From the NCBI RefSeq assembly GCF_948329515.1, contig NZ_CAOJCN010000001.1, forward strand, positions 921,925 through 985,924: a stretch of 64,000 nucleotides of DNA, read 5' to 3'. A program made the translations under genes and the position numbers. This document shows positions 34,916-43,368 of the stretch, in pieces. Position 1 is the stretch's first letter. Every line of letters starts with the position of its first letter. This DNA comes from Cohnella rhizoplanae (GTDB lineage: Bacteria; Bacillota; Bacilli; Paenibacillales; Paenibacillaceae). The notes under the pieces were generated by a model. It ran no database searches. It was not told the origin of the DNA and saw only the letters and a program-made list of their open reading frames with translations.

Positions 34916-37107
34916 ATGAACGAGATTCAGATTCAAATCACCGGCATGACCTGCAGCGCCTGCTCGGCTAGGATCGAGAAGGCGCTGCTTCGCATGGAAG
35001 GCGTGCGGCAGGCGGCCGTCAGCCTGGCGACGTCGACTGCAGGCGTACGATGGGAAGGGAATGGAATCGGCGGCGAGCAGATTCTGGAGCGGATCCGCAA
35101 GCTCGGCTATGGCGCCGCTGCCTACGCGCAGGACGCGGAGCCTTCGACGGCAGACGAAGCCGGGGCGTATCGGCGCCGCTTCTGGATAACGGCCGCGCTG
35201 TCGCTGCCGCTGCTCGTCGCGATGGCGACGCATGCCGGCGGTCCGCTGGGCCGTCTGGCGCCGGCGCTGCTGCTGCACCCGGTCTCACAGCTGACGCTCG
35301 GCTCGATCTTGCTGAGCTATGCGGGATATCCGTTCTTCCGAGGCGCCTTCCATTCGTTGCGGCAGGGCACGCCTAATATGGACGTGCTCATCGCGTTGAG
35401 CACGGCGGTCGCCTATTTATACAGCCAATATCAGGTGTTTCATTCTGGCTCGCCGCATGCGCTGTACTTCGACTCGATCGCGATGGTACTTACCGCGGTG
35501 ACGCTGGGCAAATGGCTGGAGGCGATCGCCAAGGGAAACGCGCTGCGCAGCCTGAACTCGCTGCGCAATCTGAGGCCCGAGACCGCGCGGGTCGTTCGCG
35601 ACGGCGGCAGCGTGGTTTCCGTGGCGTCGGGCGCGCTGTCGGCCGGCGATCGCGTCGAGGTCGGCCCGCTCGAGCAGGTGCCGGCCGACGGCACTAGCGA
35701 GGAGGGCATCGCGGATGTCGACGAGTCGCTGCTCACGGGAGAGTCGGCCGTCGCGGTCCGCCGCCCCGGAGAGCGGTTGTTCGCGGGGACGCGCATCGTG
35801 GGCGGCCGCGTCTTGATGCGAGCCGACGGGAGCGGGGCGCGCACTCGCCTGTCGGCCATGATCGGGCTGGTCGAGACCGCGCAGCTGTCCAAGCCGCGGA
35901 TCGCGCGCAGGGTGGACCGGATCGCGGCGTACTTCGTACCCGGCATCGTCCTGCTGGCCGCCCTGACCTGCATCGCGTACATGCGCGCCGGACCGGCCGA
36001 CGATGCCGTCGGCGTCGCGATGGCTGTCCTGCTCACCGCCTGCCCTTGCGCGCTGGGGCTCGCGACGCCGATCTCCGTGCTGATCGCTTCTGCCCTGCGC
36101 TGAGAGAGGGAGTCGTCATCAAGGAAGCGGGAATGCTGGAGACGCTGAACCGCGCGGATACGTTCGTCTTCGACAAGTCGGGGACCTTGACGCACGGCAG
36201 TCCCGCTGTAAATGGAATTGAAGGCGATTGGCCCCCGGATCAGCTGCTCCGGCTGGCTGCGTCGCTCGAACGGGCATCGGCGCATCCGTATGCGCAAGCG
36301 ATCGTACGGGAGGCAGGCGTCCGGTCGCTCCAGCTGCTCCATGCGGAGCGCTTGGACGAACGCCCCGGCAGAGGCATAGCCGGGACCGTCGAGGGGATGC
36401 AGGTTGTCGTCGGCAGCGCGTCATGGCTTCTTTCGCAAGGCATACTTCCGCCTGCCAACGCGCGGATCGCGTCGGCGGATATGCGTTCGTCGTCGGACTC
36501 GGTCGTGCATATCGCGGTTAATAGACGCTGGGCGGGTCTCATTCGCCTGCAGGACCGGCTCAGGGAAGATGCCGGTACAGTGGTGCGTACGCTCTCTGCG
36601 TACGGAGAGGTATGGATGGCGACCGGAGACCGCGAGCAGGCCGCGTCGCGCATCGCGGCCGCTACGGGCATACGTCGCGTGCGCGCGGGGCTGCTGCCGG
36701 AGCATAAGCTTGGCCTCCTGCAGGAGCTGCGGGGTCGCGGGAGGCGGGTCGTCATGGTCGGAGACGGCGCCAACGACAGCGCCGCCCTGGCCGCAGCCGA
36801 CGTCGGCATCGCGCTCGCGTCCGGCCATGCCGCCGCGTTGGAGACGGGAGATATCGTCATCGTCGGCGGACGTCTATCCCAGGTAGGGGAGATTTATAAG
36901 CTCGCGAGACGGACGATGCGCAATATCCGGCAGAACCTGCTGATCGCGCTGCTGTACAATGCGGTGATGATCCCCCTGGCCGTAGCGGGCTTGCTGGATC
37001 CCCGCGTCGCCTGCGTCGGCATGGCGTCCAGCTCGCTGCTCGTCGTCGGCAACGCGGCGAGGCTGCGGCGAGCCGCGGCCGGCCGCCGGAGGCGGAGGCC
37101 GGCATGA
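34916..37107 (+). pseudogene. copA: Copper-transporting P1B-type ATPase, split by a frameshift
   Basis: Two reading frames together make a complete CopA-like pump. The first (34916-36103) has the N-terminal heavy-metal domain (GMTCSACSARIEK), membrane helices, the actuator LTGES motif and the transport motif ACPCALGLATP, then stops at TGA 36101-36103. The second (entered about 36100, to 37107) continues with VVIKEAG, the phosphorylation site DKSGTLTHG (usual DKTGT), HP-motif ASAHPYAQ and hinge GDGANDSAAL. Alignment with the family pattern suggests one base is missing near 36090-36100, and no slippery heptamer was found, so a mutation or sequencing error is more likely than programmed frameshifting. 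SD GGGGAGG precedes ATG 34916. The stop overlaps the next gene by ATGA, showing the downstream frame is under selection or was recently. Confidence 0.85.
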
Positions 37108-37784
37108 GCGGCGCGGATATCGCGCTTGCCGTCGCAGCCGGACTGACCGGGGCGCCCCATTGCATCTTGATGTGCGGCGGGATCGGGGCTTCGATCGCAA
37201 TGGAGGCACGCCGGAGCGCGGCCCGATCGTTGGCCGCGTATCACGCGGGACGGATCGTGACCTATGCCTTGACCGGAGCTGCGATGGGCGCTGCCGGTTC
37301 CTTTCTGGAGGCTGCCGGCGGTCTGATCGGACTGCGGGGGGCGGCCAGCATCGCGGGCGGACTGCTGATTATGTTGTGGGCGTGGAAGCGCGTGTCGATC
37401 CCGCTCCACAAGCTTAAGCTGCCCGGTCTGACACGGATGAGCCAATCGAAGGCGGCGGCATCGCCGAGGTTCGAGACGTTCGGAACCTTTGTAACGGGTT
37501 TATGTCTCGGGTTATTGCCCTGCGGGCTGACTTACGCCATGCAGATGAAGGCCGCCGCGACAGGGACCTGGGAGGACGGCATGCTGCTGCTGCTCGTATT
37601 CGGGCTGTCGACCTTTCCCGCGTTGTTCGTGTTCGCGATGACCGCGCGGCGCCTGAGCCGCACCTGGAAACGGCGGCTAACTGGCGCAGGACGCCGGCTC
37701 GCCTACCTCATGGGGATCCTCTCCATACTCAAAGGCTTCAGCGCAAACGGATGGATTCCCCCCGTCCATCCCTGGCTGTGGTAA
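37104..37784 (+). CDS. Sulfite exporter TauE/SafE-like (COG2836/UreH-like) membrane protein
   Basis: 226 residues with six predicted membrane segments. The two hallmark motifs are present: HCILMCGG near the start, and LGLLPCGLTYAM in the second half, the paired cysteine motifs of the DsbD/UreH-like fold. In other bacteria this family sits with copper ATPases and cytochrome oxidase assembly genes and is thought to help copper or thiol handling across the membrane. The ATG overlaps the stop of the copper ATPase frame by 4 nt, so both are co-translated. The gene ends 24 nt before the convergent YtkA-like gene. Confidence 0.85.
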   Translation: MSGADIALAVAAGLTGAPHCILMCGGIGASIAMEARRSAARSLAAYHAGRIVTYALTGAAMGAAGSFLEAAGGLIGLRGAASIAGGLLIMLWAWKRVSIPLHKLKLPGLTRMSQSKAAASPRFETFGTFVTGLCLGLLPCGLTYAMQMKAAATGTWEDGMLLLLVFGLSTFPALFVFAMTARRLSRTWKRRLTGAGRRLAYLMGILSILKGFSANGWIPPVHPWLW

Positions 37785-37807
37785 ACCGAAAGGGCCGAAG
37801 CGCCCGC

Positions 37808-38242
37808 TCATGCATGACGTCCGGCCCTGAACGGATGCCGAACGGAGACCTCCCGATCGTCGATCGCGGCTTGGGCTTCCAAGACCCACCTGCCAGCCAT
37901 GACGGGTACGACGATCGCTTCATACTCGCCCGTGCGGCCCGTCTCCGCGGCTTCGGCCGTGAAGACGCCGCAGAACATCCCCGGCATCCAATACTTAAGC
38001 GCGACCGTCCCGGCCCGGACCGGCGAGCCCGACGAGTCTGAGATCTTGACGACAAACCGGCTTGGCTCCATCGTAGACGGCGAGATGGCGGGAGATATTA
38101 ACGTGATGGCGTACGCGTCGCCGCGAGACGACGTTTCCGCCGGCAACGCCGAAGCCCGGGACGAATACACGTACCACAAGGCAAGGCCGACGGCCGCGAC
38201 GAGCGCCGCCGGCCTTGCCGTCCGTTTGAGGCGCAATCCCAT
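37808..38242 (-). CDS. YtkA/FixH-like exported domain protein
   Basis: 144 residues from ATG 38242, chosen over the frame opening at 38335 because GGAG lies 9 nt upstream and a hydrophobic signal/anchor (AALVAAVGLALWYVY) begins at once. The rest is a small beta domain with the YtkA/FixH pattern (MPGMFCGVFTAE, GRTGEYEAIVVPVMAGRWVLE). Members of this group are membrane-anchored extracytoplasmic proteins near copper and oxidase assembly genes; methionines in the MPGM stretch could bind copper. Convergent with the copper ATPase/TauE pair, so it belongs to the same functional neighbourhood but another transcript. Confidence 0.75.
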   Translation of the reverse strand: MGLRLKRTARPAALVAAVGLALWYVYSSRASALPAETSSRGDAYAITLISPAISPSTMEPSRFVVKISDSSGSPVRAGTVALKYWMPGMFCGVFTAEAAETGRTGEYEAIVVPVMAGRWVLEAQAAIDDREVSVRHPFRAGRHA

Positions 38243-38337
38243 AACCCCGCTCTCCTCGCTGTTTTCCGCATGTATATGACGGCAAGGATCGTCCTTATCT
38301 CCCCGAGCGTTAATTTCAACGTTAATTCCAACCATGT

Positions 38338-38598
38338 TTGGACATAATAGCTTCAGTTAAGGCCAATCAAACCGCTTGGAAAGTCATCCGGCATTCGATG
38401 GGGAGGCGCATCACTAAATTGTCAGCTAAAAAAAGCTACTACGCGTTCGAGGATCCGAACGGCAACGTCATGGAATTTCAAGCAACCAGCTTGCAGCAGG
38501 CCTATGTGATTAAAAAGAAAAGAGCGCATGATCTCGGAATTCCCAAAGAAGCCTTCGAACTGACAAGCATAAGCAAGAAACCAAGCCAGAGCGCATAG
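38338..38598 (+). CDS. Small hypothetical protein
   Basis: 86 residues if TTG 38338 is used, 66 from ATG 38398; neither has a convincing SD. The readable core (KSYYAFEDPNGNVMEFQATSLQQAYVIKKKRAHDLG) looks like a real small cytoplasmic protein with a basic helical end. I do not recognise the family. A terminator starts inside its last codons, as often seen for single genes in this window, which supports expression. Confidence 0.45.
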   Translation: MDIIASVKANQTAWKVIRHSMGRRITKLSAKKSYYAFEDPNGNVMEFQATSLQQAYVIKKKRAHDLGIPKEAFELTSISKKPSQSA

Positions 38599-38612
38599 CC
38601 TGGCTTTTTTTG
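38583..38612 (+). terminator. Intrinsic terminator overlapping the end of the small gene
   Basis: AAGCCAG (38583-38589) pairs with CTGGCTT (38600-38606) across a 10-nt loop, and the stem runs into seven or more T. It separates the small gene from the germination operon. Confidence 0.75.
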
Positions 38613-38706
38613 CGGCGATGACCGGCCGGCGGCAACAATGTAATAATCAGGAAGAAGAAAGGGAAAGGTAATCCGGAAATAAAGATTTGAGGCGAGGAGA
38701 CATCCC

Positions 38707-40044
38707 ATGTCGATCGACGATACCATCGAAAGGCTGAAGCAGTCTTCCGACTTCCAATGCGAGTCTCTGGATAACGGCCGTTTCAAGATCGAACTTTGTT
38801 ATTTTACTACGCTGTGCGACAAGGCGGTCATCAAAAAGGAAGCGGCCCATCCGTTCTTCCATGCCGAGGATGCGTCCGAATACCGGGAGAGGCTGAGCGC
38901 CGCGCTTTCCTGCTTGAAGCTGGACGACGATGCCGACCCGATGCCCGATCTGATGCGCGGCTACGTCCTTATCCGTTTCGATGACGCAAGCTACTCGCTG
39001 GAAGCCGCGATGGCCGGCAACGATAAACCGCTTCACGCAACATCCGAAATGACCATTCAGGGACCGCAAACCGCATTCAGTGAAGACGTCGATACGAACC
39101 TGCTGCTCACGCGCAAACGATATCCGTATCCCGCATTGGTCGCCGAAAAGCGAAATCTTGGCAAGATCTCCCAGACCAAAGCCTATTTGGTGTACGACAA
39201 GGAAAAGTGCGACCCGGACGTTCTACGCAGGGCGAAAGGCATGCTGGAACGCATTCAAGCGGATACCGTCATGGCGGTCGGGCAGCTCGAAGCGCTGATG
39301 ACCGAGACGAAGCTGCGATGGTTTCCTACGATGGTTATAACGGAGCGGCCCGACCGCGTCATCTTCAATCTCGCGCTGGGCAAGATCGTCATTCTATTGG
39401 ACGGGACGCCGTACGCGCTTGTCGCTCCCGCCGTATTTTACGATTTTATCTCCGCCATGGACGATATGTACCAATCCTTCATCGTCTCCAGATCGCTTAT
39501 AATCATGCGCTATATCGCGCTGCTCATCACCATTGCGCTGCCGGCGCTTTACGTCGCCGTCGTCTCCTACAACCCCGAGATTTTCCGTATGCAATTCGCC
39601 TTGTCCGTGGCGGGGAGTCGCGCGGCCGTCCCATATCCTTCGTTTATCGAGGTCATTATCATGCTGTTCCTCATCGAAGCGCTGATTGAAGCGAGCCTTC
39701 GCCTGCCCAGCTACATCGGTTCGACGGCGACGACGGTAGGGGGACTCATCCTCGGACAAGCCGCGCAAATGGCGGGATTGGTCAGCAGTATCATGATTAT
39801 CATTACGTCCGCCGTCGCCATATCCAACTTCGTCGTACCGATCAATACGATGAGCTTCGCGCTTCGGATCGCCAAGTATCCGCTGGTACTCCTCGCTTCC
39901 ATGTTCGGACTTGCGGGCGTGGTTTCCGGGATGTTTGCGCTGGCGCTGTACGTCACGAATCTGGAGAATTTCGGACGTCCGTATTTCCGTCTTTTTCTCG
40001 GAGAACCGTCCGTGGCGGGATATAAGGAGAGTGAATCGGATTGA
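38707..40044 (+). CDS. Spore germinant receptor A subunit (GerA family)
   Basis: 445 residues, slightly short for the family (commonly 460-550). The N-terminal half is the soluble two-subdomain region (EALMTETKLRWFPTMVITERPDRVIFNLALGKIVILLDGTPYALVAPAVF is the conserved middle part). Four to five membrane segments follow, with the typical GSTATTVGGLILGQAAQMAGLVS stretch. It works with the B permease and C lipoprotein in the inner spore membrane to sense nutrients. ATG 38707 has GAGGCGAGGAG upstream. The next gene starts at TTG 40041 inside its stop codon, so the three genes form one operon, normally expressed in the forespore; no clear sigma-G promoter was identified by eye. Confidence 0.93.
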   Translation: MSIDDTIERLKQSSDFQCESLDNGRFKIELCYFTTLCDKAVIKKEAAHPFFHAEDASEYRERLSAALSCLKLDDDADPMPDLMRGYVLIRFDDASYSLEAAMAGNDKPLHATSEMTIQGPQTAFSEDVDTNLLLTRKRYPYPALVAEKRNLGKISQTKAYLVYDKEKCDPDVLRRAKGMLERIQADTVMAVGQLEALMTETKLRWFPTMVITERPDRVIFNLALGKIVILLDGTPYALVAPAVFYDFISAMDDMYQSFIVSRSLIIMRYIALLITIALPALYVAVVSYNPEIFRMQFALSVAGSRAAVPYPSFIEVIIMLFLIEALIEASLRLPSYIGSTATTVGGLILGQAAQMAGLVSSIMIIITSAVAISNFVVPINTMSFALRIAKYPLVLLASMFGLAGVVSGMFALALYVTNLENFGRPYFRLFLGEPSVAGYKESESD

Positions 40045-41150
40045 CCCGCTACTACTTTTACTTTTTTCTGATTTGCATGCTGATCAATACGATCTTCTTC
40101 GTGCCCCGCATTTTGCTCTCGCAGCGATTTGAAGGGGGCATTATGGCCATGATCCTCGCGGTGCTGATCGGCAGTGCCCTCGCGCTAACGTTCACGAAGG
40201 CGCTCAGTCAATTTCCGGGGCAAGGTTTGCCGGAGATCCTAACCGCTTTTATGCCTTCGGCAATCCGAATTCCGATTCTGTTGTTTCTCGGCATCATGTG
40301 GGGCGTGGCGGGTTCGATCATCATCATTACCTTCTCCGTCATCACGAACCGATTTTTAAGCCCGGAGACAAGTCCCGAATTCTTGTTGATATGCTTCTGC
40401 GGCATATGCTGCTGGGCGTCCACCCGGAAGTCCTCCGCGATCATCAGCGTGACGGAGATCGTGATCCTTCTGAATTTGCCGATCGTCGCTTTCATTATGT
40501 ACAAAGCCTACACGCAGAAGTATTTCGAGTGGGACGCCGTAAAGGTGATGTCCGACTATACGTTCAAAATGCCGAGTTGGACCTTGCTTTCCGCGGCCAC
40601 GTATCCATTCACGGGCTATATTAATTTTTCCCTCTACAACCGGTATTTTAAAAAGTTGAAGGTGGCGCATCAATGGTTGATTCCGATCGTCGGCGCCGCC
40701 GTTTTGTTTACGTCCATCATCGTACCCATCGGCGTGCTCGGGGTCACGGGAGTCGGAGACTACCTTTATACCTGGATCAGCACGGCCGATACGCTCCGCA
40801 TGCAGTACGGCTTTATCGAACGCGTCGTGTTTCTGTTCCTGTTCATCTACATCGGATTCTCGCTTCTCTTCGTGACGATCACGTGGAATATCGGAATTCA
40901 GCTGATCCTCGAGTGCCTGCCGAAACGGTTGAAAAAGGTAAAGCGTGGACGCACGGCGTTGCCGTGGATCGTTGCCTTCATTATAGCGGCGGTCACGTAT
41001 TGGGCCGGGATCGTATCGAACGACAAAGGGATGATCGGCTCCGTGAAGGTATGGCTGTCCATTCGGTTCGATTCCGAGATCTTGTTCGTACTGCTAATGG
41101 TATGGATGGCTTGGAAGCGTCATCGGGAACGGAGAAGCGAACATGGCTAA
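40041..41150 (+). CDS. Spore germinant receptor B subunit (GerB-type permease)
   Basis: 369 residues with about ten hydrophobic segments, the amino acid/polyamine/organocation-like spore germination permease family. Signs: ILLSQRFEGGIMAMILAVLIGS in the N-terminal part, TYPFTGYINFSLYNRYF in the middle and basic cytoplasmic loops. The TTG start overlaps the A-subunit stop. It presumably contributes the germinant-binding or channel part of the receptor. The C-subunit start lies 8 nt inside its 3' end, so translation is coupled. Confidence 0.93.
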   Translation: MTRYYFYFFLICMLINTIFFVPRILLSQRFEGGIMAMILAVLIGSALALTFTKALSQFPGQGLPEILTAFMPSAIRIPILLFLGIMWGVAGSIIIITFSVITNRFLSPETSPEFLLICFCGICCWASTRKSSAIISVTEIVILLNLPIVAFIMYKAYTQKYFEWDAVKVMSDYTFKMPSWTLLSAATYPFTGYINFSLYNRYFKKLKVAHQWLIPIVGAAVLFTSIIVPIGVLGVTGVGDYLYTWISTADTLRMQYGFIERVVFLFLFIYIGFSLLFVTITWNIGIQLILECLPKRLKKVKRGRTALPWIVAFIIAAVTYWAGIVSNDKGMIGSVKVWLSIRFDSEILFVLLMVWMAWKRHRERRSEHG

Positions 41151-42249
41151 TCTGCCGAAGCATGCCAAGCGATGCTGCATCATCGTGTTGTTATGCGCGA
41201 ACATGTTGTCCGGTTGCGGATTTAGGGACATCGACAAACGTTTTTTTGTCGTGGAGATGGCGCTCGACAAAGGCGAAAAGAAACCGTACAAGGTGTCGCT
41301 CAAGCTCGCGATCCCCTCGCCGAAAATGGAGCCCGGCGATTCAAAGTCGCAAATTATTAGCGCGGAGGGCGATAGCATCGCCGAAACCGTCAGACGCATG
41401 AAATCGATGGTGGACAAGGAGTTCGATTTCGGTCATACCAAGGTTTTTATCCTAGGAAAACCGTTCGCGGAAGAAGTAGATCTGCGGCACGCGCTCGACT
41501 GGCTGGCACGCCGCAGAGATATCCAGGGCGTCGCGTTCTTGGCGATGGGGCAGCCGGACGCGCTGACCGTGCTCAAGGTCAAGCCGCCGTCGGAGCGTTT
41601 GCCGGGCAACTCGCTGATTCTTAGCTTTACGAGAGAAGGAACCGATTCGCCGTTTATCGTGCCGGAGTATTGGTTCGATTTTTATCGCAGGTTGAGGGAG
41701 AGAGGCAAGGATCCTTACCTGCCGGTCATCATACCTGAGCAGGAAACGTTCGATATCAGCAAGGTGGCCGTGGTTGCCGGAGGGAGGAGCAAGCTGGAGC
41801 TGGACGATCGGGACACGGAAATATTCAATCAGCTCGCCCGCTATGTTCAGAGGTCCGTCCTAAAGGGCGAATATAAAGGCAAATCCTTCGAAATAAGCGT
41901 CGACCAGATCAAGAAAAAGTACAGGATCGTGACGCCGGCCGAGGGGCAACCGTCTGTCGAGATGCACGTCACCTTAAAAGGAGAGGTCGAGGAATCTGCG
42001 GTCTCTTTATTCGAGAAGGACTGGGAGATGCTGGAGCGCAATCTTGCGGAGAATCAAAAGCAGCGGTATGTCGAGGTGTTGGAGAAGCTGCGCGACGCAA
42101 ACGTCGATCCCGTCGGGTTCGGCTTGCGCTATCGGGCGACGCGGCACCATCCGGCTACGGAGTGGGAGGAATGGCAGAAAATTTATCCCCGTGTTCAATT
42201 CCATGTCCATGTGAAGGTGGAACTCAAGGGGACTGGGATTGTCAAGTAA
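41143..42249 (+). CDS. Spore germinant receptor C subunit (Ger(x)C lipoprotein)
   Basis: 368 residues. A lipoprotein signal with lipobox LSGC (Cys about residue 25) is followed by GFRDIDKRFFVVEMALD, the usual N-terminal strand of the Ger(x)C family. Then come the three-domain body with ETVRRMKSMVDKEFDFGHTKVFILG and the C-terminal LEKLRDANVDPVGFGLRYR segment. It would be anchored on the outer face of the inner spore membrane. The start overlaps the B gene by 8 nt. Last gene of the operon; 114 nt separate it from the aldo/keto reductase. Confidence 0.93.
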   Translation: MANLPKHAKRCCIIVLLCANMLSGCGFRDIDKRFFVVEMALDKGEKKPYKVSLKLAIPSPKMEPGDSKSQIISAEGDSIAETVRRMKSMVDKEFDFGHTKVFILGKPFAEEVDLRHALDWLARRRDIQGVAFLAMGQPDALTVLKVKPPSERLPGNSLILSFTREGTDSPFIVPEYWFDFYRRLRERGKDPYLPVIIPEQETFDISKVAVVAGGRSKLELDDRDTEIFNQLARYVQRSVLKGEYKGKSFEISVDQIKKKYRIVTPAEGQPSVEMHVTLKGEVEESAVSLFEKDWEMLERNLAENQKQRYVEVLEKLRDANVDPVGFGLRYRATRHHPATEWEEWQKIYPRVQFHVHVKVELKGTGIVK

Positions 42250-42363
42250 GGCAGACGCCCCGATTCCATAACTTTCCGCTGCGTTTTTTTGCCAAGTAAT
42301 TGATTCTATCGATGAAAACTGGGGGAAAACCGTTGTAAACAAGGGAAAGGGTGAAAAGACAAC

Positions 42364-43266
42364 ATGGAGCAGAGACAACTGGGCAAGACGGATATGAAAG
42401 TTTCGGTGGTAGGATTCGGCGGTTACGAGATCTCGATGAAAAGCGTGGAAACGACGATCGAAGGCACGCGTAAACTTCTCAACACCGCATTGGACCAAGG
42501 CATGAACGTCATCGATACCGCATCCTGCTACCTGGAAAGCGAGAAAATGATCGGGGAAACGGTCTCGCACCGCCGCCAGGATTACTATCTGTTCAGTAAA
42601 TTCGGAGAGGGCAAGAGCTACGGGCTGCCCTATCCGGATTGGGACGTACGGAACGTGAAGCCTAGCGTCGAGCGCACCTTGCGCGATCTTAAAACGGATT
42701 ACCTGGACGTGATGTTCATTCATAGCTGTACGGAGGCGGTACTCCGTCGCGGAGAGCTCGTAGAGGCGGCGCAAAAATTGAAAGAGGAAGGCGTAGCGCG
42801 TTATATCGGCTACAGCGGCGACTCCACGCATGCGTTATATGCGATCGAGACCGGCGTGTTCGACGTCCTGCAGACGTCGCTCAGCATCGCGGACCAGGAA
42901 GCGGTCACGTTGACGCTCGACAAGGCCAAAGAAAGAGGGATGGGTATCGTCATCAAACGTCCGCTCGCCAATGTGGTATGGTCCCGACAAGGGGCGGAAA
43001 ACGCGCCCGAGGCGTATATCAAACGGCTGGAAAAGCTGGCTTATCCGTTCATGGACGAGGAATCGGACGTGATCGCCGAGAAATCCCTGCGCTTCGTTCT
43101 GTCGTTCCCGCAGGTGCATACCGCGCTGGTCGGAACGAAGAATCTGGACCACATGCTGCGAGCGTTCGAATTCGCCGCCAAAGGCAAGTTAAGCCAGGAG
43201 GAATTCGACGCGATCCGCCAGCGCTGGCAGGACATGCACGAGCCCGCTTGGGCAGGATTGGAATAA
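42364..43266 (+). CDS. Aldo/keto reductase
   Basis: 300 residues, a (beta/alpha)8 barrel oxidoreductase. The catalytic residues are visible: Asp and Tyr in NVIDTASCY, Lys in YLFSKFG, His in VMFIHSCTE. The cofactor segment is ALVGTKNLDHM near the C-terminus, so NADPH use is likely. Opening RQLGKTDMKVSVVGFGGYEI is typical. ATG 42364 is preceded by AAGGG sequences. It is monocistronic and ends with a strong terminator. Physiological substrate unknown; general carbonyl reduction is possible. Confidence 0.9.
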   Translation: MEQRQLGKTDMKVSVVGFGGYEISMKSVETTIEGTRKLLNTALDQGMNVIDTASCYLESEKMIGETVSHRRQDYYLFSKFGEGKSYGLPYPDWDVRNVKPSVERTLRDLKTDYLDVMFIHSCTEAVLRRGELVEAAQKLKEEGVARYIGYSGDSTHALYAIETGVFDVLQTSLSIADQEAVTLTLDKAKERGMGIVIKRPLANVVWSRQGAENAPEAYIKRLEKLAYPFMDEESDVIAEKSLRFVLSFPQVHTALVGTKNLDHMLRAFEFAAKGKLSQEEFDAIRQRWQDMHEPAWAGLE

Positions 43267-43284
43267 TAATGCGACTTAGACTGG

Positions 43285-43315
43285 CGAAGATCCGCGGGAT
43301 GCGGATCTTCGTTTT
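43285..43315 (+). terminator. Strong intrinsic terminator after the aldo/keto reductase
   Basis: Perfect 11-bp stem (43285-43295 with 43301-43311), 5-nt loop, followed by TTTT on the plus strand. Confidence 0.88.
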
Positions 43316-43368
43316 GCGATAGCTTGTATTTGCCGTATCCGGACGTATACATAGCGCTCCTCGCTTGT

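Noticed and set aside
36046..36130. Programmed -1 frameshift in the copper ATPase as in Escherichia coli copA
   Set aside because: No slippery X-XXY-YYZ heptamer or downstream structure was found near 36090, and the known event lies in the metal-binding domain, not after the CPC motif.
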